DNA of 64,000 nt, from NCBI RefSeq assembly GCF_000025625.1, contig NC_013924.1:62001-126000 (forward strand), given 5' to 3'. This DNA comes from Natrialba magadii ATCC 43099. GTDB taxonomy: Archaea > Halobacteriota > Halobacteria > Halobacteriales > Natrialbaceae. The notes under the pieces were generated by a model. That model was given only the letters and a program-made list of their open reading frames with translations. It did not search any database and was not told where the DNA came from. Below, piece by piece: positions 27,138 through 36,166 of this stretch (positions are counted from its first letter, which is position 1; each line of letters opens with the position of its first letter). A program made the position numbers and the translations under genes.

Positions 27138-28040
27138 TTATCGTGCTTGTTTTGGATCGAGTGCGTCTCGGAGACCGTCACCAATCGCGTTGAACGCGAT
27201 GATCGTCGCCATGATCGCAAAGCCAGGGAAGGTTGAAATCCACCATGCGCTTTGTAGGTCACCGCGACCATCTGCGATCAGCGCCCCCCACTCGGGTGTC
27301 GGTGGGTGGACGCCCATTCCAAGGAACGAGAGCGCTGCAGACCACAGGATGACCGTCGGCATCGTCAGCGTCGCATAGACGATAATACTTGAGGAGACAT
27401 TTGGCAGGATGTGTTTGAGGATGATCCAACGGTCGGGTACGCCCGACGATCGCGCGGCTTCGATGTAATCCTCTTCAATGACGCTCTTGACGTCACCGCG
27501 GACGATCCGTGTAAAGCCGCGCCAGCCGACGAGACTGATCGCCACGATGAGCGGCAGCAGTCCGCCACCGAGCATGCCGGCGATTGCGAGTGCGAGAACG
27601 ATCCCTGGGATAGAGAGGCTGATGTCGACGATTCTCATGATAACAGTCTCGACGTACCCTTCGTAGTAGCCGGCGATGAGGCCGAGTCCGACGCCAATTA
27701 TCATCTGGATACCGATAATGACAATTCCAAGCAGGAGGGCATACCGTGTTCCGTAAAGCACTCTCGAGAAGACGTCACGCCCGTAGTTGTCGGTCCCAAA
27801 TGGATGGGCGAGCGATGGTGCCTGATTGAGTGCGTCGTAATTTTGGGCCATCGGATCATGTGGTGTGATCAGTGGCGCGATGATACCGATGATAACGAAG
27901 AGTGCAACGTAGATCGTCCCTCCCAGTGCGAGTTTGCTCTGGGCGAGTCGACGTAATATAATGTACTGATCATCCCACCGACCCGACCCAGCGGAGTCAC
28001 CAGAATTAATCGAAGTATCTACTTCTCCCGAATGTGCCAT
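27138..28040 (-). CDS. dppC: Dipeptide/oligopeptide ABC transporter permease (DppC type)
   Basis: A 300-residue permease with an N-terminal cytoplasmic leader, a first membrane segment (LGGTIYVALFVIIGIIAPLI), a periplasm-side DppC motif (HPFGTDNYGRDVFSRVLYGTR) and the EAA-type loop (EAARSSGVPDRWIILKHILPN) that contacts the ATPases. Five further membrane segments follow. It forms the channel with the DppB-like permease. It lies between the DUF1028 gene and the ATPases. Confidence 0.94.
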   Translation of the reverse strand: MAHSGEVDTSINSGDSAGSGRWDDQYIILRRLAQSKLALGGTIYVALFVIIGIIAPLITPHDPMAQNYDALNQAPSLAHPFGTDNYGRDVFSRVLYGTRYALLLGIVIIGIQMIIGVGLGLIAGYYEGYVETVIMRIVDISLSIPGIVLALAIAGMLGGGLLPLIVAISLVGWRGFTRIVRGDVKSVIEEDYIEAARSSGVPDRWIILKHILPNVSSSIIVYATLTMPTVILWSAALSFLGMGVHPPTPEWGALIADGRGDLQSAWWISTFPGFAIMATIIAFNAIGDGLRDALDPKQAR

Positions 28041-28153
28041 CGTGTATCACTTCTCATTCTAACTGCGTATATAATTTTCGCTAATCGATCCAGTTGTAGT
28101 TCGAACCACTCTTGTCTTGTTACTGGATGAGAGCAACGAATTCGCTGGAATAC

Positions 28154-28840
28154 CTAGTACTTGATTTCATAGGTGTTCAATGAGTCCGGTGGATTTTCTC
28201 CCCACGCCTCGTTATCTGAGTCCTCGTTGGCACGGTCTGTCTCAACTGCAGCTTCGTACGCACGATGAAGGCCGTCGATTGGATTCCCAGGGTCGTCCAC
28301 TCGAAGGTTGCGAGACAGCTTTGGTTCGGGGCCGTAGGTAAGCAGTGCTGCACTTAGATTGTCTCCTCGCTTATCACCTCCCTCGCTCTCGCCGGCTTCG
28401 AGGGCGGCCAGTAATCGTTCCTCAAGGCGGCCGTCGGTCTGTTCGAAAGTTTTCCCCATCGCCTCGATCACATCCTCCCCTACGAGGAGATTCCCAGCGA
28501 CGGTGTGATTTGGGCCGGTCGAATGGCCTGCCCACTCCTTCGACTTTTCACCTGTGTATACGAACGAGTTTCCGTCCATGTCTATTCCGTGGAGTTGCGT
28601 CCCAGCTGCACCGTCACGTTCAGACAGGACTGTCTCGCAGGCAGTGGGGAACGAAATATCGTTTTCGACCATGTTCGTGATCGGACCGCCGTAGGAGTAG
28701 CCGGAGTCCCACGACTGAGATGAAACCGCAACCCCGTCACCGACGTACGGGCAGACGGCCCCGACGGCCGGAAATACAGAGGCAATTGCGACACCGATCG
28801 TTCGACTGTCCGGATCGCGTCCGACGATTGAAAACGTCAT
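28154..28840 (-). CDS. DUF1028 family protein (Ntn-hydrolase-like) inside the peptide-transport operon
   Basis: The 228-residue product from the ATG at 28840 (MTFSIVGRDPDSRTIGVAIAS) starts exactly as DUF1028 proteins usually do; an in-frame ATG at 28864 adds eight residues. Conserved blocks include FPAVGAVCPYVGDGVAVSSQ and the Gly-rich NHTVAGNLLVGEDVIEAMG. DUF1028 members have an Ntn-hydrolase-type fold, and the residue after the initiator Met is Thr, so an N-terminal Thr nucleophile is conceivable but unproven. Placement between dppB and dppC suggests an amide- or peptide-cleaving step tied to the imported substrate. Confidence 0.83.
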   Translation of the reverse strand: MTFSIVGRDPDSRTIGVAIASVFPAVGAVCPYVGDGVAVSSQSWDSGYSYGGPITNMVENDISFPTACETVLSERDGAAGTQLHGIDMDGNSFVYTGEKSKEWAGHSTGPNHTVAGNLLVGEDVIEAMGKTFEQTDGRLEERLLAALEAGESEGGDKRGDNLSAALLTYGPEPKLSRNLRVDDPGNPIDGLHRAYEAAVETDRANEDSDNEAWGENPPDSLNTYEIKY

Positions 28841-28916
28841 ATGGGTAGCTAGATTCACGTCCACTTAGTTGTTCTCGGGACGGAAAATGAGTCGAAACCA
28901 CCGAAAGAGACGCGGA

Positions 28917-29858
28917 TTAGCTGTAGTCGATCCGCGGATCGAGATACGTGTAGGCGATGTCGACACCGAAGTTAGCCACCATCACGATGACTGAGTAGAC
29001 CAGGATCGTCCCCTGAACGACCGGATAGTCACGCTGGAGGACTGCATCTACCAGTAATCGGCCCATTCCCGGCCACGAGAACACGACCTCAATAATGACT
29101 GTTCCCGAGAAGATCAGCGGGACCTGGAGTCCGATTAATGTCACGACCGGAATGAGGGCGTTTTTCATCCCGTGCGTGTAGATGACCGCTTTCGAGCCAA
29201 TTCCCTTCCCGCGGGCCGTGCGGATGTAGTCCTCGTTGAGGATTTCGAGCATTGACGAGCGCATCAGCCTCGTCAGAAGGCCCGCTCTCCGTGTCCCCGT
29301 CGCAATCGCTGGTAAGAGGATGAACGACCACCACGTGAAGGTGAATATTACCCCTTCGCGCCCGGACACTGGGAAGAACTGCCAGCGGACCGCGAATAGG
29401 TATATTAGGATCAAGCCGAGCCAGAACGACGGCATCGAGAGCCAGAAAATCGCGAAGAACATCGACGTGTTGTCGACCCACGAGTACTGGCGAACGGCGC
29501 TGATCACGCCGAGCGGAATGGCGATAATGACCGTGAGTGCCATCGCGACGAGTGCAAGTTCTAGCGTCGGCCCTAACCGTTCGATGATCAGCGTCGTCAC
29601 TGCTCGTCCGGACTGGATCGACGTCCCTAGATCTCCCTGCAGTACGCCGGCCATCCAGTCGAAGTATCTGATGTGTGCTGGCTGATCCAGCCCCATTTCT
29701 TGCTCGAGTTGAGCAACTGCTTCCGGACTGGCACCGTCGCCGAGTGCAAGCCGAGCGGGATTACCCGGTGCGGCGTAGACGATCGATGAAATTACGATGG
29801 TGACCCCCAACATCACGGGGATCATTTGCAGTGCTCGTCGAACAGTGTACGCTAGCAT
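28917..29858 (-). CDS. dppB: Dipeptide/oligopeptide ABC transporter permease (DppB type)
   Basis: The 313-residue permease begins with the DppB N-terminal signature (AYTVRRALQMIPVMLGVTIV) and includes GLDQPAHIRYFDWMAGVLQGDLG, another family motif. The EAA-type loop is YIRTARGKGIGSKAVIYTHGMKNALIP. Six membrane segments are apparent. It lies 2 bp after the solute-binding protein gene, the standard dppA-dppB order, and 76 bp before the DUF1028 gene. Confidence 0.94.
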   Translation of the reverse strand: MLAYTVRRALQMIPVMLGVTIVISSIVYAAPGNPARLALGDGASPEAVAQLEQEMGLDQPAHIRYFDWMAGVLQGDLGTSIQSGRAVTTLIIERLGPTLELALVAMALTVIIAIPLGVISAVRQYSWVDNTSMFFAIFWLSMPSFWLGLILIYLFAVRWQFFPVSGREGVIFTFTWWSFILLPAIATGTRRAGLLTRLMRSSMLEILNEDYIRTARGKGIGSKAVIYTHGMKNALIPVVTLIGLQVPLIFSGTVIIEVVFSWPGMGRLLVDAVLQRDYPVVQGTILVYSVIVMVANFGVDIAYTYLDPRIDYS

Positions 29859-29860
29859 TG

Positions 29861-31507
29861 TTAGCTCCGATCAACATCCACCGCATGGAGGTTGTACTGA
29901 TCAGGAGATGGCCACCATGGGTGATCGGTCCAGGCATCCACGCTGATCTCGTTTTTGGCCGCGTAGAACTTGACGAAGCCTACAAGTGGCACGACGGGGA
30001 CCTCCTCGAGGATGTGCTCCTGTGCCTCGTGAAGCAACGCCTCTCGCTCGGCATCGTCGGGTTCGACCTCCGCCTGATCGATGATCTCGTCATACTCGTC
30101 GCTCTGGTACAGCGAGTAATTGCTCCCACCGTCGGGCGCATAGTTTTGGCTGTGAAGGGTCGATGCAAGCGTGTTGTTGGCAATGTATCCTCCACTCAGT
30201 GCCATCGTCACCAGATTGTGCTCGCCGCCCTCCACTCTGTCGTACAGTGTCCCCGACTCGAGAATCTCTAGATTGGCTTCGAAGCCGACCTGGCTGAGCA
30301 TATCCTGTGTGACTTCTCCGATACTCGAGTAGGGCTCCATCTCGAAGGCGAAGAACGAAACCGAGAGATCGTCGCCGTTTCTTGTCCGGACTTCTCCTTC
30401 TTCGTCGTTCTCCCATCCTGCGTCGTCGAGAAGTTCACGGGCAGTGTCGAGGTCTTGCTCGTACCCTGTCTCTCGTGCGGTTGCTTCGTCCAGTCCACCG
30501 ACAGCCATTGGGGGACACAGACTGTAGATTGGATAGCCTTCGCCGTGGAATGCAGCGTTGACTATTGCCTCTTGATCGACAGCGTATGCCATCGCCTGTC
30601 TCACTTCTACCTCGTCGGTTGGCTCCGCTTCGACGTTGATTGACAGGAAGGTCGGGTGCGCGTCGTCGACACGCTCGAGTTGCGTGTTATCGTGCGCCTC
30701 TACATCTTCGGCATCGCTCGCTGCGATCATCATGCTTCCGTCGACGTTGCCGACAGTAACCTCGTTGAGCAGCGTCGTTGGTTCCGGGACGATTCTGACG
30801 TGGTACTCCTCGAAGTTGATCGGGCCATCGTTGCTGAGGAAATCCGGCCCTCGGTCGTAGTCTTCGTTGCGTGAATAGACGATTTCATCGTCACGCACCC
30901 ACTCTTCGAACACGAGCGGTCCTGTCCCGACAACTTCTTCCTGTCCGTAGTCGTCTCCTGCTGCTTCAACTGCCTCCCGTGAGGCGAATCCCATCTGGAC
31001 GTTTGCCAGGTATTGTGGGAACAGCGGATGTGGCTCCTCGAAATGGAACGTCAACTCGTAGTCTCCGGTTGCATCGATCTCTTCGAGCGTCCCGAACTGC
31101 CAGGCGTCCGGCGAGTTCTCTTCGGCCCGCTCGAGGTTCCACTTGGCGACGTCTGCATTGAACTCAGTTCCGTCGTGAAACTCGACGCCCTCCTCGAGTT
31201 GGATTACGTACTCGGTCTCGTCGTCGTTCGTTTCGTACTCCGTTGCCAGCCACGGCTGCGGTTCGAGATCCGGATCGATCGTAAACAATCGCTCGTGGAC
31301 CGGCGTCAGACACATACTCTCCGGCACGCGGTTTGTTTCGTGTAGGTCGAGCGTTCCCGGATCGGAGTCGAGTGCGTCGACGAAAATTTCGTCGTTCCCA
31401 TCGCCATCGGCCTGGTCCGCACAGCCTGCGAGCGCGAGTACACCCCCTGCACTGAGCGCGCTAATTAGCTCTCTTCGGTTAAACTGCATATTGCCATCGG
31501 GTTCCAT
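29861..31507 (-). CDS. dppA: Peptide ABC transporter solute-binding lipoprotein (DppA/OppA, SBP family 5)
   Basis: The 548-residue protein has a Tat-like signal (Arg11-Arg12 in FNRRELIS) and a lipobox ALAGC with Cys29 as anchor. The SBP family 5 core includes LDSDPGTLDLHETNRV at the N-terminus, EFNADVAKWNLERA and the C-terminal HEAQEHILEEVPVVPLV. A TATA-like TTTATAT (31531-31537, reverse strand) sits 27 bp before the ATG at 31507, which supports this first ATG and a leaderless transcript over the ATG at 31489. It captures peptides outside the cell for DppBCDF and is the first gene of the operon. Confidence 0.94.
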   Translation of the reverse strand: MEPDGNMQFNRRELISALSAGGVLALAGCADQADGDGNDEIFVDALDSDPGTLDLHETNRVPESMCLTPVHERLFTIDPDLEPQPWLATEYETNDDETEYVIQLEEGVEFHDGTEFNADVAKWNLERAEENSPDAWQFGTLEEIDATGDYELTFHFEEPHPLFPQYLANVQMGFASREAVEAAGDDYGQEEVVGTGPLVFEEWVRDDEIVYSRNEDYDRGPDFLSNDGPINFEEYHVRIVPEPTTLLNEVTVGNVDGSMMIAASDAEDVEAHDNTQLERVDDAHPTFLSINVEAEPTDEVEVRQAMAYAVDQEAIVNAAFHGEGYPIYSLCPPMAVGGLDEATARETGYEQDLDTARELLDDAGWENDEEGEVRTRNGDDLSVSFFAFEMEPYSSIGEVTQDMLSQVGFEANLEILESGTLYDRVEGGEHNLVTMALSGGYIANNTLASTLHSQNYAPDGGSNYSLYQSDEYDEIIDQAEVEPDDAEREALLHEAQEHILEEVPVVPLVGFVKFYAAKNEISVDAWTDHPWWPSPDQYNLHAVDVDRS

Positions 31508-31528
31508 GGTACGGTATGTCTTGCTCTA

Positions 31529-31540
31529 TTATATAAACAT
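31529..31540 (-). promoter_or_regulatory. TATA box of the dpp operon
   Basis: On the minus strand ATGTTTATATAA is centred 27 bp before the dppA ATG, the spacing for a leaderless haloarchaeal promoter. It drives the whole six-gene operon; the plus-strand M24 gene begins about 105 bp further on. Confidence 0.6.
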
Positions 31541-31641
31541 TTCGATGACTGTCCCAAGTTGATTGCTATTTTTCTGAGAACAGCACGTCTTTGTACCCTA
31601 CCCAAACAGTCAAGTGCCATCTAATCAGTTGCTGGTAACGT

Positions 31642-32844
31642 ATGGCACAGCCGTACCTTCCAGTAGACGAATATGACGCCCGTCTTGAACGGGCACGTAA
31701 CGCAATCGCCGAAACCGACGTCGATGCTCTGTGTCTGTTTTCCGCGACCAGCATCGAGTGGCTTACCGGATTCTGGCACCTCCAGACCGAGCGCCCAGTC
31801 TGTCTCACAGTGACCGACGAGACGGTTGCAGTCACGGTCCCGCGACTCGAACTCGAGCGAGCGGAGGTCGTCGACCACGTCGACGAGGTGTACAACTACT
31901 ACGATTATCCTGGCGGAAGCGGTGAGTATCCGGTGCACAGTTCCCAGACGCCGGAAGCCACCATCAACGACATGCTCGACGATCTCGGTGTCGAGTCGGC
32001 CTGTGCAGATATGGACGGCGCACCAGGATTCTGGGGCTACTCCGGCCCGTCGCTGTCGGAGCTCGCTGGGGTCGACGTCGAAACTGTCGAGTGGATTACC
32101 GAATGGCGGAAAACCAAATCCGACGCCGAGATCGACCTCGTCATGGAATCGGGCAAGTGGGGGAACCTTGCCCACCGGTATCTGGCGGAGTACGCCGAAC
32201 CAGGCAAACACGAGCTCTGGGTCGCCAAACGGGCGAGCCTCGATGCGTCCATGGCGATGTTCGATACGCTCGGCGACGAATACCAGTCCCACCTCCGGGG
32301 CGGATTTCCGGCGTCGTGTAGCTTCCTCTCTGGACCGAACACTGCGCTCCCACACGGTCTCACCGAAAACCGCCGCCTCGAGGAGGGCGACGTGCTCGTG
32401 ACTGGCGCGTCTTCGAACGTCGGCGGATACAAAAGCGAACTCGAACGGACGATGTTCGTGGGCGAGCCGACCGACGAGCAGGAACACTACTTCGAGCTGA
32501 TGCTCGAGGCGCAGACCATCGCGATCGACGAGAGCGGACCCGGTGTTCCGTGTGCTGATGTCGACCAGGCCGTTCACGACTACTTCGACGAACAGGGTGT
32601 CCTCGAGTACACCCAACACCACACCGGACACAACATCGGAATGGAAGGCCACGAACGGGAGTTCATCGACCGCGGAAGCAAAGAAATCATGGAGCCCGGT
32701 CATATCTACAGTATCGAGCCGGGAATCTATATTCCAGACGACGCCGGCTACCGCCACTCGGACACCATCGTCATTACTGAGGACGGGATCGAGATGGTCA
32801 CGTACTATCCGCGAGATCTGGAAAGCAACATCATCACCTGGTAA
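31642..32844 (+). CDS. M24-fold (creatinase/prolidase-like) hydrolase with altered metal ligands
   Basis: The 400-residue protein has the creatinase N-terminal domain (about 1-150) and the pita-bread catalytic domain. The metal-site Asp pair usual in M24 peptidases appears changed: where relatives have DxG and sDxtRT, this protein reads LVTGASSNVGGYKSELERT, so the first Asp is absent and the second is Glu. His (HHTGHNIG) and the two Glu positions (SIEPGIY, VITEDGIE) remain. Creatinase and other non-peptidase members show such changes, so it may hydrolyse a C-N bond other than a peptide. It is divergent from dppA and convergent with a canonical M24 gene. Confidence 0.85.
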   Translation: MAQPYLPVDEYDARLERARNAIAETDVDALCLFSATSIEWLTGFWHLQTERPVCLTVTDETVAVTVPRLELERAEVVDHVDEVYNYYDYPGGSGEYPVHSSQTPEATINDMLDDLGVESACADMDGAPGFWGYSGPSLSELAGVDVETVEWITEWRKTKSDAEIDLVMESGKWGNLAHRYLAEYAEPGKHELWVAKRASLDASMAMFDTLGDEYQSHLRGGFPASCSFLSGPNTALPHGLTENRRLEEGDVLVTGASSNVGGYKSELERTMFVGEPTDEQEHYFELMLEAQTIAIDESGPGVPCADVDQAVHDYFDEQGVLEYTQHHTGHNIGMEGHEREFIDRGSKEIMEPGHIYSIEPGIYIPDDAGYRHSDTIVITEDGIEMVTYYPRDLESNIITW

Positions 32845-32874
32845 TCGGTTCAGCAGTCCGAGCGCATCTGTCTC

Positions 32875-34044
32875 CTATATCGTCCGTTCCTCCGGAACGA
32901 TCTCTTTTGGATATTGCACGTAGTTCTCGTACCCGTCTTCTGTGATCTCGACGATGTCCTCGAGTCTGACGCCGCCGCGTGAGGGGTCGTACACGCCTGG
33001 TTCGATGGTGACGACGTGTCCGGTCTGGAGTTGCTCGTTCGCCGAGAGGAACGGCCGCTCGTGGAGACTCGATCCGATGCCGTGTCCGGCACCGTGGTAC
33101 ATGCCAACGTCCACATCGCCGGTTTCGAAGCCGTACGCAGCGAGTTCCTCGGCAACCCGATCTTGAACGTGGCTGGCAGGTTGGCCGGCACCATCCTCGA
33201 AGACGTCGAACGCGCCATCGAGGGCGTCGGAGACCGCACCGTAGGCCCTTTGTTCCCACTCGCCGACCTCGCCGACGACGAACGTCCGACTCAGGTCGCC
33301 GTAATAGCCGTGCGGCCCTTCAGGGCCGAGGTCGAGCAGGACGGTTTCGCCGGATTCGATGTGATCGATTCCGTTGTAGTGGAGATCAGCGCATGACTCT
33401 CCGGCCCCGATAACGGTGTTCCCTGCTCCGTCGAGGCCGTTTCGTGCGAGGGCCGCGTTCACTTCCCGCCGGAGAATTTCCGTGGTCAACGGCTCCCCTT
33501 GCCAGTGTAATCCGCCACCATCGACGGTCGCAGAGGCAAGAACGGTTTCCGCCCTGGCCATTCCCCGTTGCGTCGCGAACTCGACTGCTTGCAGCAACTT
33601 TCGTTCTTCGTTCGTTTTGACGCGACGAATGTCGTCGATTGCGTCGGTTAGGACGACATTGTACCCATCCTCGCGAAACGACTGGACCGTTCGATGCTTC
33701 GCCGTCGCTGGAAGCAAGAGTGTGTCTCCCATCTCGTTCCGCTCGAGGACCGTTCGGGCGCGCTCTGTCGCGGGCGGCCGCTCGCTTGCACGTGTCATGT
33801 CGACCTCGTCTCCCGGAAACTCCCGCTCGGCCTGTTGGCCGAATCGGTCGGGGGGACACAGCGTCGCTGTCCCGTTCACGTAGACGAACGCATAGTCTCG
33901 ATCCGGCCCGTTGAACCGCGTCAGATACGTGAGCACCTCGTCGAAGCAATCCCCGACGTGGACGTAGGCATCGGCATCGTGGTGCTCCAGAAGCGGCTCG
34001 ATTCGCTTGTACTTAGTCGAGATGCGACGTGGATAGTCAACCAT
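32875..34044 (-). CDS. M24 family metallopeptidase (Xaa-Pro dipeptidase/aminopeptidase)
   Basis: I choose the ATG at 34044 (MVDYPRRISTKYKRIEPLL), giving 389 residues as for archaeal relatives; upstream ATGs up to 34164 add an unusual Ser-rich lead. All five metal ligands are in place: Asp in LLDLGPEGPHGYYGDLSRT (both Asp), His in YHGAGHGIG, Glu in TIEPGVYDP and Glu in RLEDIVEITEDG. It should release amino acids from Xaa-Pro peptides with Mn or Co. The nearby peptide importer and proline dehydrogenase make proline-containing peptides the likely substrate. Confidence 0.9.
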   Translation of the reverse strand: MVDYPRRISTKYKRIEPLLEHHDADAYVHVGDCFDEVLTYLTRFNGPDRDYAFVYVNGTATLCPPDRFGQQAEREFPGDEVDMTRASERPPATERARTVLERNEMGDTLLLPATAKHRTVQSFREDGYNVVLTDAIDDIRRVKTNEERKLLQAVEFATQRGMARAETVLASATVDGGGLHWQGEPLTTEILRREVNAALARNGLDGAGNTVIGAGESCADLHYNGIDHIESGETVLLDLGPEGPHGYYGDLSRTFVVGEVGEWEQRAYGAVSDALDGAFDVFEDGAGQPASHVQDRVAEELAAYGFETGDVDVGMYHGAGHGIGSSLHERPFLSANEQLQTGHVVTIEPGVYDPSRGGVRLEDIVEITEDGYENYVQYPKEIVPEERTI

Positions 34045-34185
34045 AGAGTCACTGTCGCAGTTCAATCTAAGAATGTTCCGGTGTGTCATGCCACGCCCGC
34101 TAGTCGAGGACGGGCTGATAGACCGTCGATGAACGGATGGCTGTGACATCATAACATAAAACACTCCCCCACGACAAAGACGGGT

Positions 34186-34908
34186 ATGAGCATGCAGCAG
34201 TCAGTCTCGTGTCTACGGCTGACTCTCGACCTTTGGCATCCCGGCTGTTGGGCGATCGATGCAACCGGACGCGCTGACGGCGGAATCCTCGCTCATACGG
34301 TGTACACGTCACCGCACGGACGAGGGTCCCACTCGAGTACGGCTAACGGGCTGTTCACCGCGTTCGGCGACACATCACAACAGATACAGGACGTCCTCGA
34401 TGCGGTTCGAGACTCGAGCCAGACGGTGCAGGTCCACGAGCTCCAAGAGCAGTTCGGGCACGAACGAGATGTGCCGGCAAACATCGCACGGGAATTCTTT
34501 CTCGAGTACGATCCCGGCGAGATGGTCTGTCCGGTCTTGCTGGAAAACGGGTTCGTCCACCGCACCCCTATCAGAATTCAAGATGGGATCGAAGAATGGA
34601 ACCTCTGCTTTATCGGGGATCGGTCGAGGGTCACAGACGCGCTCGACGATGTTCGTAAGCAGGCTGACGCGGAGGTGACCGTCACGTCTATCACGACGGC
34701 TGAGGCGGCCGATCATACGTCGCGCAGCCAGCGACTCGACACGCTCACACCGGCCCAGCGGAAGGTGTTCGAACACGCTCGTAACGCCGGTTACTACGAG
34801 TGGCCGCGAAAGACGACGACACGAGAACTGGCCGACGATCTCGATATCGCCAAATCGACGCTCCTCGAACACCTTCGAGTCGCCGAATCCAAGCTTCTCG
34901 ATCCCTGA
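34186..34908 (+). CDS. HTH_10 (bacterio-opsin activator-like) transcription regulator
   Basis: The 240-residue protein ends in the haloarchaeal HTH_10 domain (LTPAQRKVFEHARNAGYYEW and TTRELADDLDIAKSTLLEHL, about residues 184-235). The preceding part is a sensor-like domain of the kind found in Bat-type regulators (HLWxP-like LDLWHPGCWAI near the start). It lies between the M24 peptidase (divergent) and proline dehydrogenase and is the natural candidate regulator for peptide/proline genes, though targets are unproven. Confidence 0.87.
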   Translation: MSMQQSVSCLRLTLDLWHPGCWAIDATGRADGGILAHTVYTSPHGRGSHSSTANGLFTAFGDTSQQIQDVLDAVRDSSQTVQVHELQEQFGHERDVPANIAREFFLEYDPGEMVCPVLLENGFVHRTPIRIQDGIEEWNLCFIGDRSRVTDALDDVRKQADAEVTVTSITTAEAADHTSRSQRLDTLTPAQRKVFEHARNAGYYEWPRKTTTRELADDLDIAKSTLLEHLRVAESKLLDP

Positions 34909-34996
34909 ACCGTCCACTTCCGGGATTCGAGGATCCGTACGGAATTGCTGCACCGTCGCCGACGGTACCGTGGCCTATCCGTGGCTGCGGTTACAG

Positions 34997-35053
34997 CGAC
35001 CGATAGCAGTTCTAGTGACTGATAGCAGCCCCGCTGACTGACAGCAGTTCTAC
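34997..35053. repeat. Three tandem 19-bp repeats
   Basis: Units CGACCGATAGCAGTTCTAG, TGACTGATAGCAGCCCCGC and TGACTGACAGCAGTTCTAC follow each other without gaps (shared core TGACTGATAGCAGTTCTA). They lie after the HTH_10 regulator gene and touch the 84-bp palindromic element. They may be multiple binding sites or a duplicated insertion scar. Confidence 0.7.
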
Positions 35054-35134
35054 AGTAACAACTGCAATTATTTAGACACTGATCGCACAGCTGTGATGCG
35101 ATCAGGTGTGCATTGGCTTGCAGTGGCTACTATA
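35051..35134. repeat. 84-bp palindromic element (MITE-like), copy 1
   Basis: Two arms of about 37 bp face each other: left TACAGTAACAACTGCAATTA..., right (reverse-complemented) TATAGTAGCCACTGCAAGCC..., both ending near TGATCGC at the centre. The same element occurs at 51728-51811 with identical length. It carries no ORF. It resembles paired terminal inverted repeats of an IS without the transposase. Confidence 0.8.
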
Positions 35135-35190
35135 GTGACTGAAGCAGTTCGCCGTAGACGGCGACCGTCGCACGACCGTCACTCCCTCCA

Positions 35191-36030
35191 CTACCGCCCG
35201 ATAACCGCTCGAGCCGCAAAGAGGAGATTCTCCTTTCGCTCTCGAACTCGTCGGTAAAAGTACGACAGCCACTTCGAACCGTACGGAACGTACTGATAGA
35301 CCTCGATATCGTCCGACGCCAGTTCGTACTGCCGATCGGTTCTGACGCCCATCAGCATCTGAATTTCGTACGGCGTTCCGTACTCCCGGTGGTATTCTCT
35401 GGCGGCGTCGATAACCATCGGGTCGTGGCTCCCGATCGCGACGCCATCGTCGAACGCCTCGAACATGTATTCGATAAGCTCGAGGTACACTTCGTCGACT
35501 TTCTCTTTGCTCGTGTAGGCGACATCGCTGGGTTCGTCATATGCGCCCTTCACGATCCGAACCTTCCCCGGCGCATCGGCAAGCCGCTCGAGGTCTTCTC
35601 GCGTGCGTCTGAGATTTGCCTGGAGACAGAGGCCCATTCCGCCGCCATGGTCGCGAACAAGGGATTCGTATGCGTCGAGCGTCGCGTCCGTCGTCGTGTG
35701 ATCTTCCATATCGACCCAGACGAAGACGCCTTTCTTATCGCCTCGTTCGGCGATTTCGGCGAGATTGTTCTCAAAGACAGTCTCACCGACATCGAGACCG
35801 ATCTGTGAGGGTTTGACTGAAATGCAGGCCGCAGCTCCCGACGCTGCAATGTTGTCGACAAGTTCAAGATACGTGTCGGTATCCTCTGTGGCAGGCTTTG
35901 GATCGTGGTAGTGCTCTCCGAGGAGATTGAGGATCGCACTTACGTCCCGCTTGTTCAGCGTCTGGGCATGATCGAGCGCTTCGGACGGTGTTTCGCCCGC
36001 AACAAACCTGTTGGCGACAGGGGGAATCAT
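35191..36030 (-). CDS. putA: Proline dehydrogenase
   Basis: The 279-residue single-domain FAD enzyme has the proline dehydrogenase barrel motifs VKGAYDEP, AIGSHDPMVIDAA, EIQMLMGVRTD and the C-terminal YVPYGSKWLSYFYRRVRERKEN, which binds proline and flavin. It oxidises proline to pyrroline-5-carboxylate and feeds electrons to quinone. A TATA-like TATATTATAA (reverse strand, 36057-36066) is about 31 bp before the ATG. The divergent aldehyde dehydrogenase just beyond would complete the route to glutamate. Confidence 0.95.
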   Translation of the reverse strand: MIPPVANRFVAGETPSEALDHAQTLNKRDVSAILNLLGEHYHDPKPATEDTDTYLELVDNIAASGAAACISVKPSQIGLDVGETVFENNLAEIAERGDKKGVFVWVDMEDHTTTDATLDAYESLVRDHGGGMGLCLQANLRRTREDLERLADAPGKVRIVKGAYDEPSDVAYTSKEKVDEVYLELIEYMFEAFDDGVAIGSHDPMVIDAAREYHREYGTPYEIQMLMGVRTDRQYELASDDIEVYQYVPYGSKWLSYFYRRVRERKENLLFAARAVIGR

Positions 36031-36056
36031 TTATCGATAGTGGTGTGATCCAAGCG

Positions 36057-36066
36057 TTATAATATA
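36057..36066 (-). promoter_or_regulatory. TATA box of proline dehydrogenase gene
   Basis: TATATTATAA on the minus strand is about 31 bp before the ATG at 36030, consistent with a leaderless or very short-leader transcript. The 136-bp divergent spacer to the aldehyde dehydrogenase gene probably holds control sites for both. Confidence 0.6.
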
Positions 36067-36166
36067 GCACCCGACCAATTCATACGGGGATTATTGGGTG
36101 GGAAGAAAGGAGACTATCGACCATGATCGGTCGGGGTTACATAGGGATAAACACGAAGTACTACCC

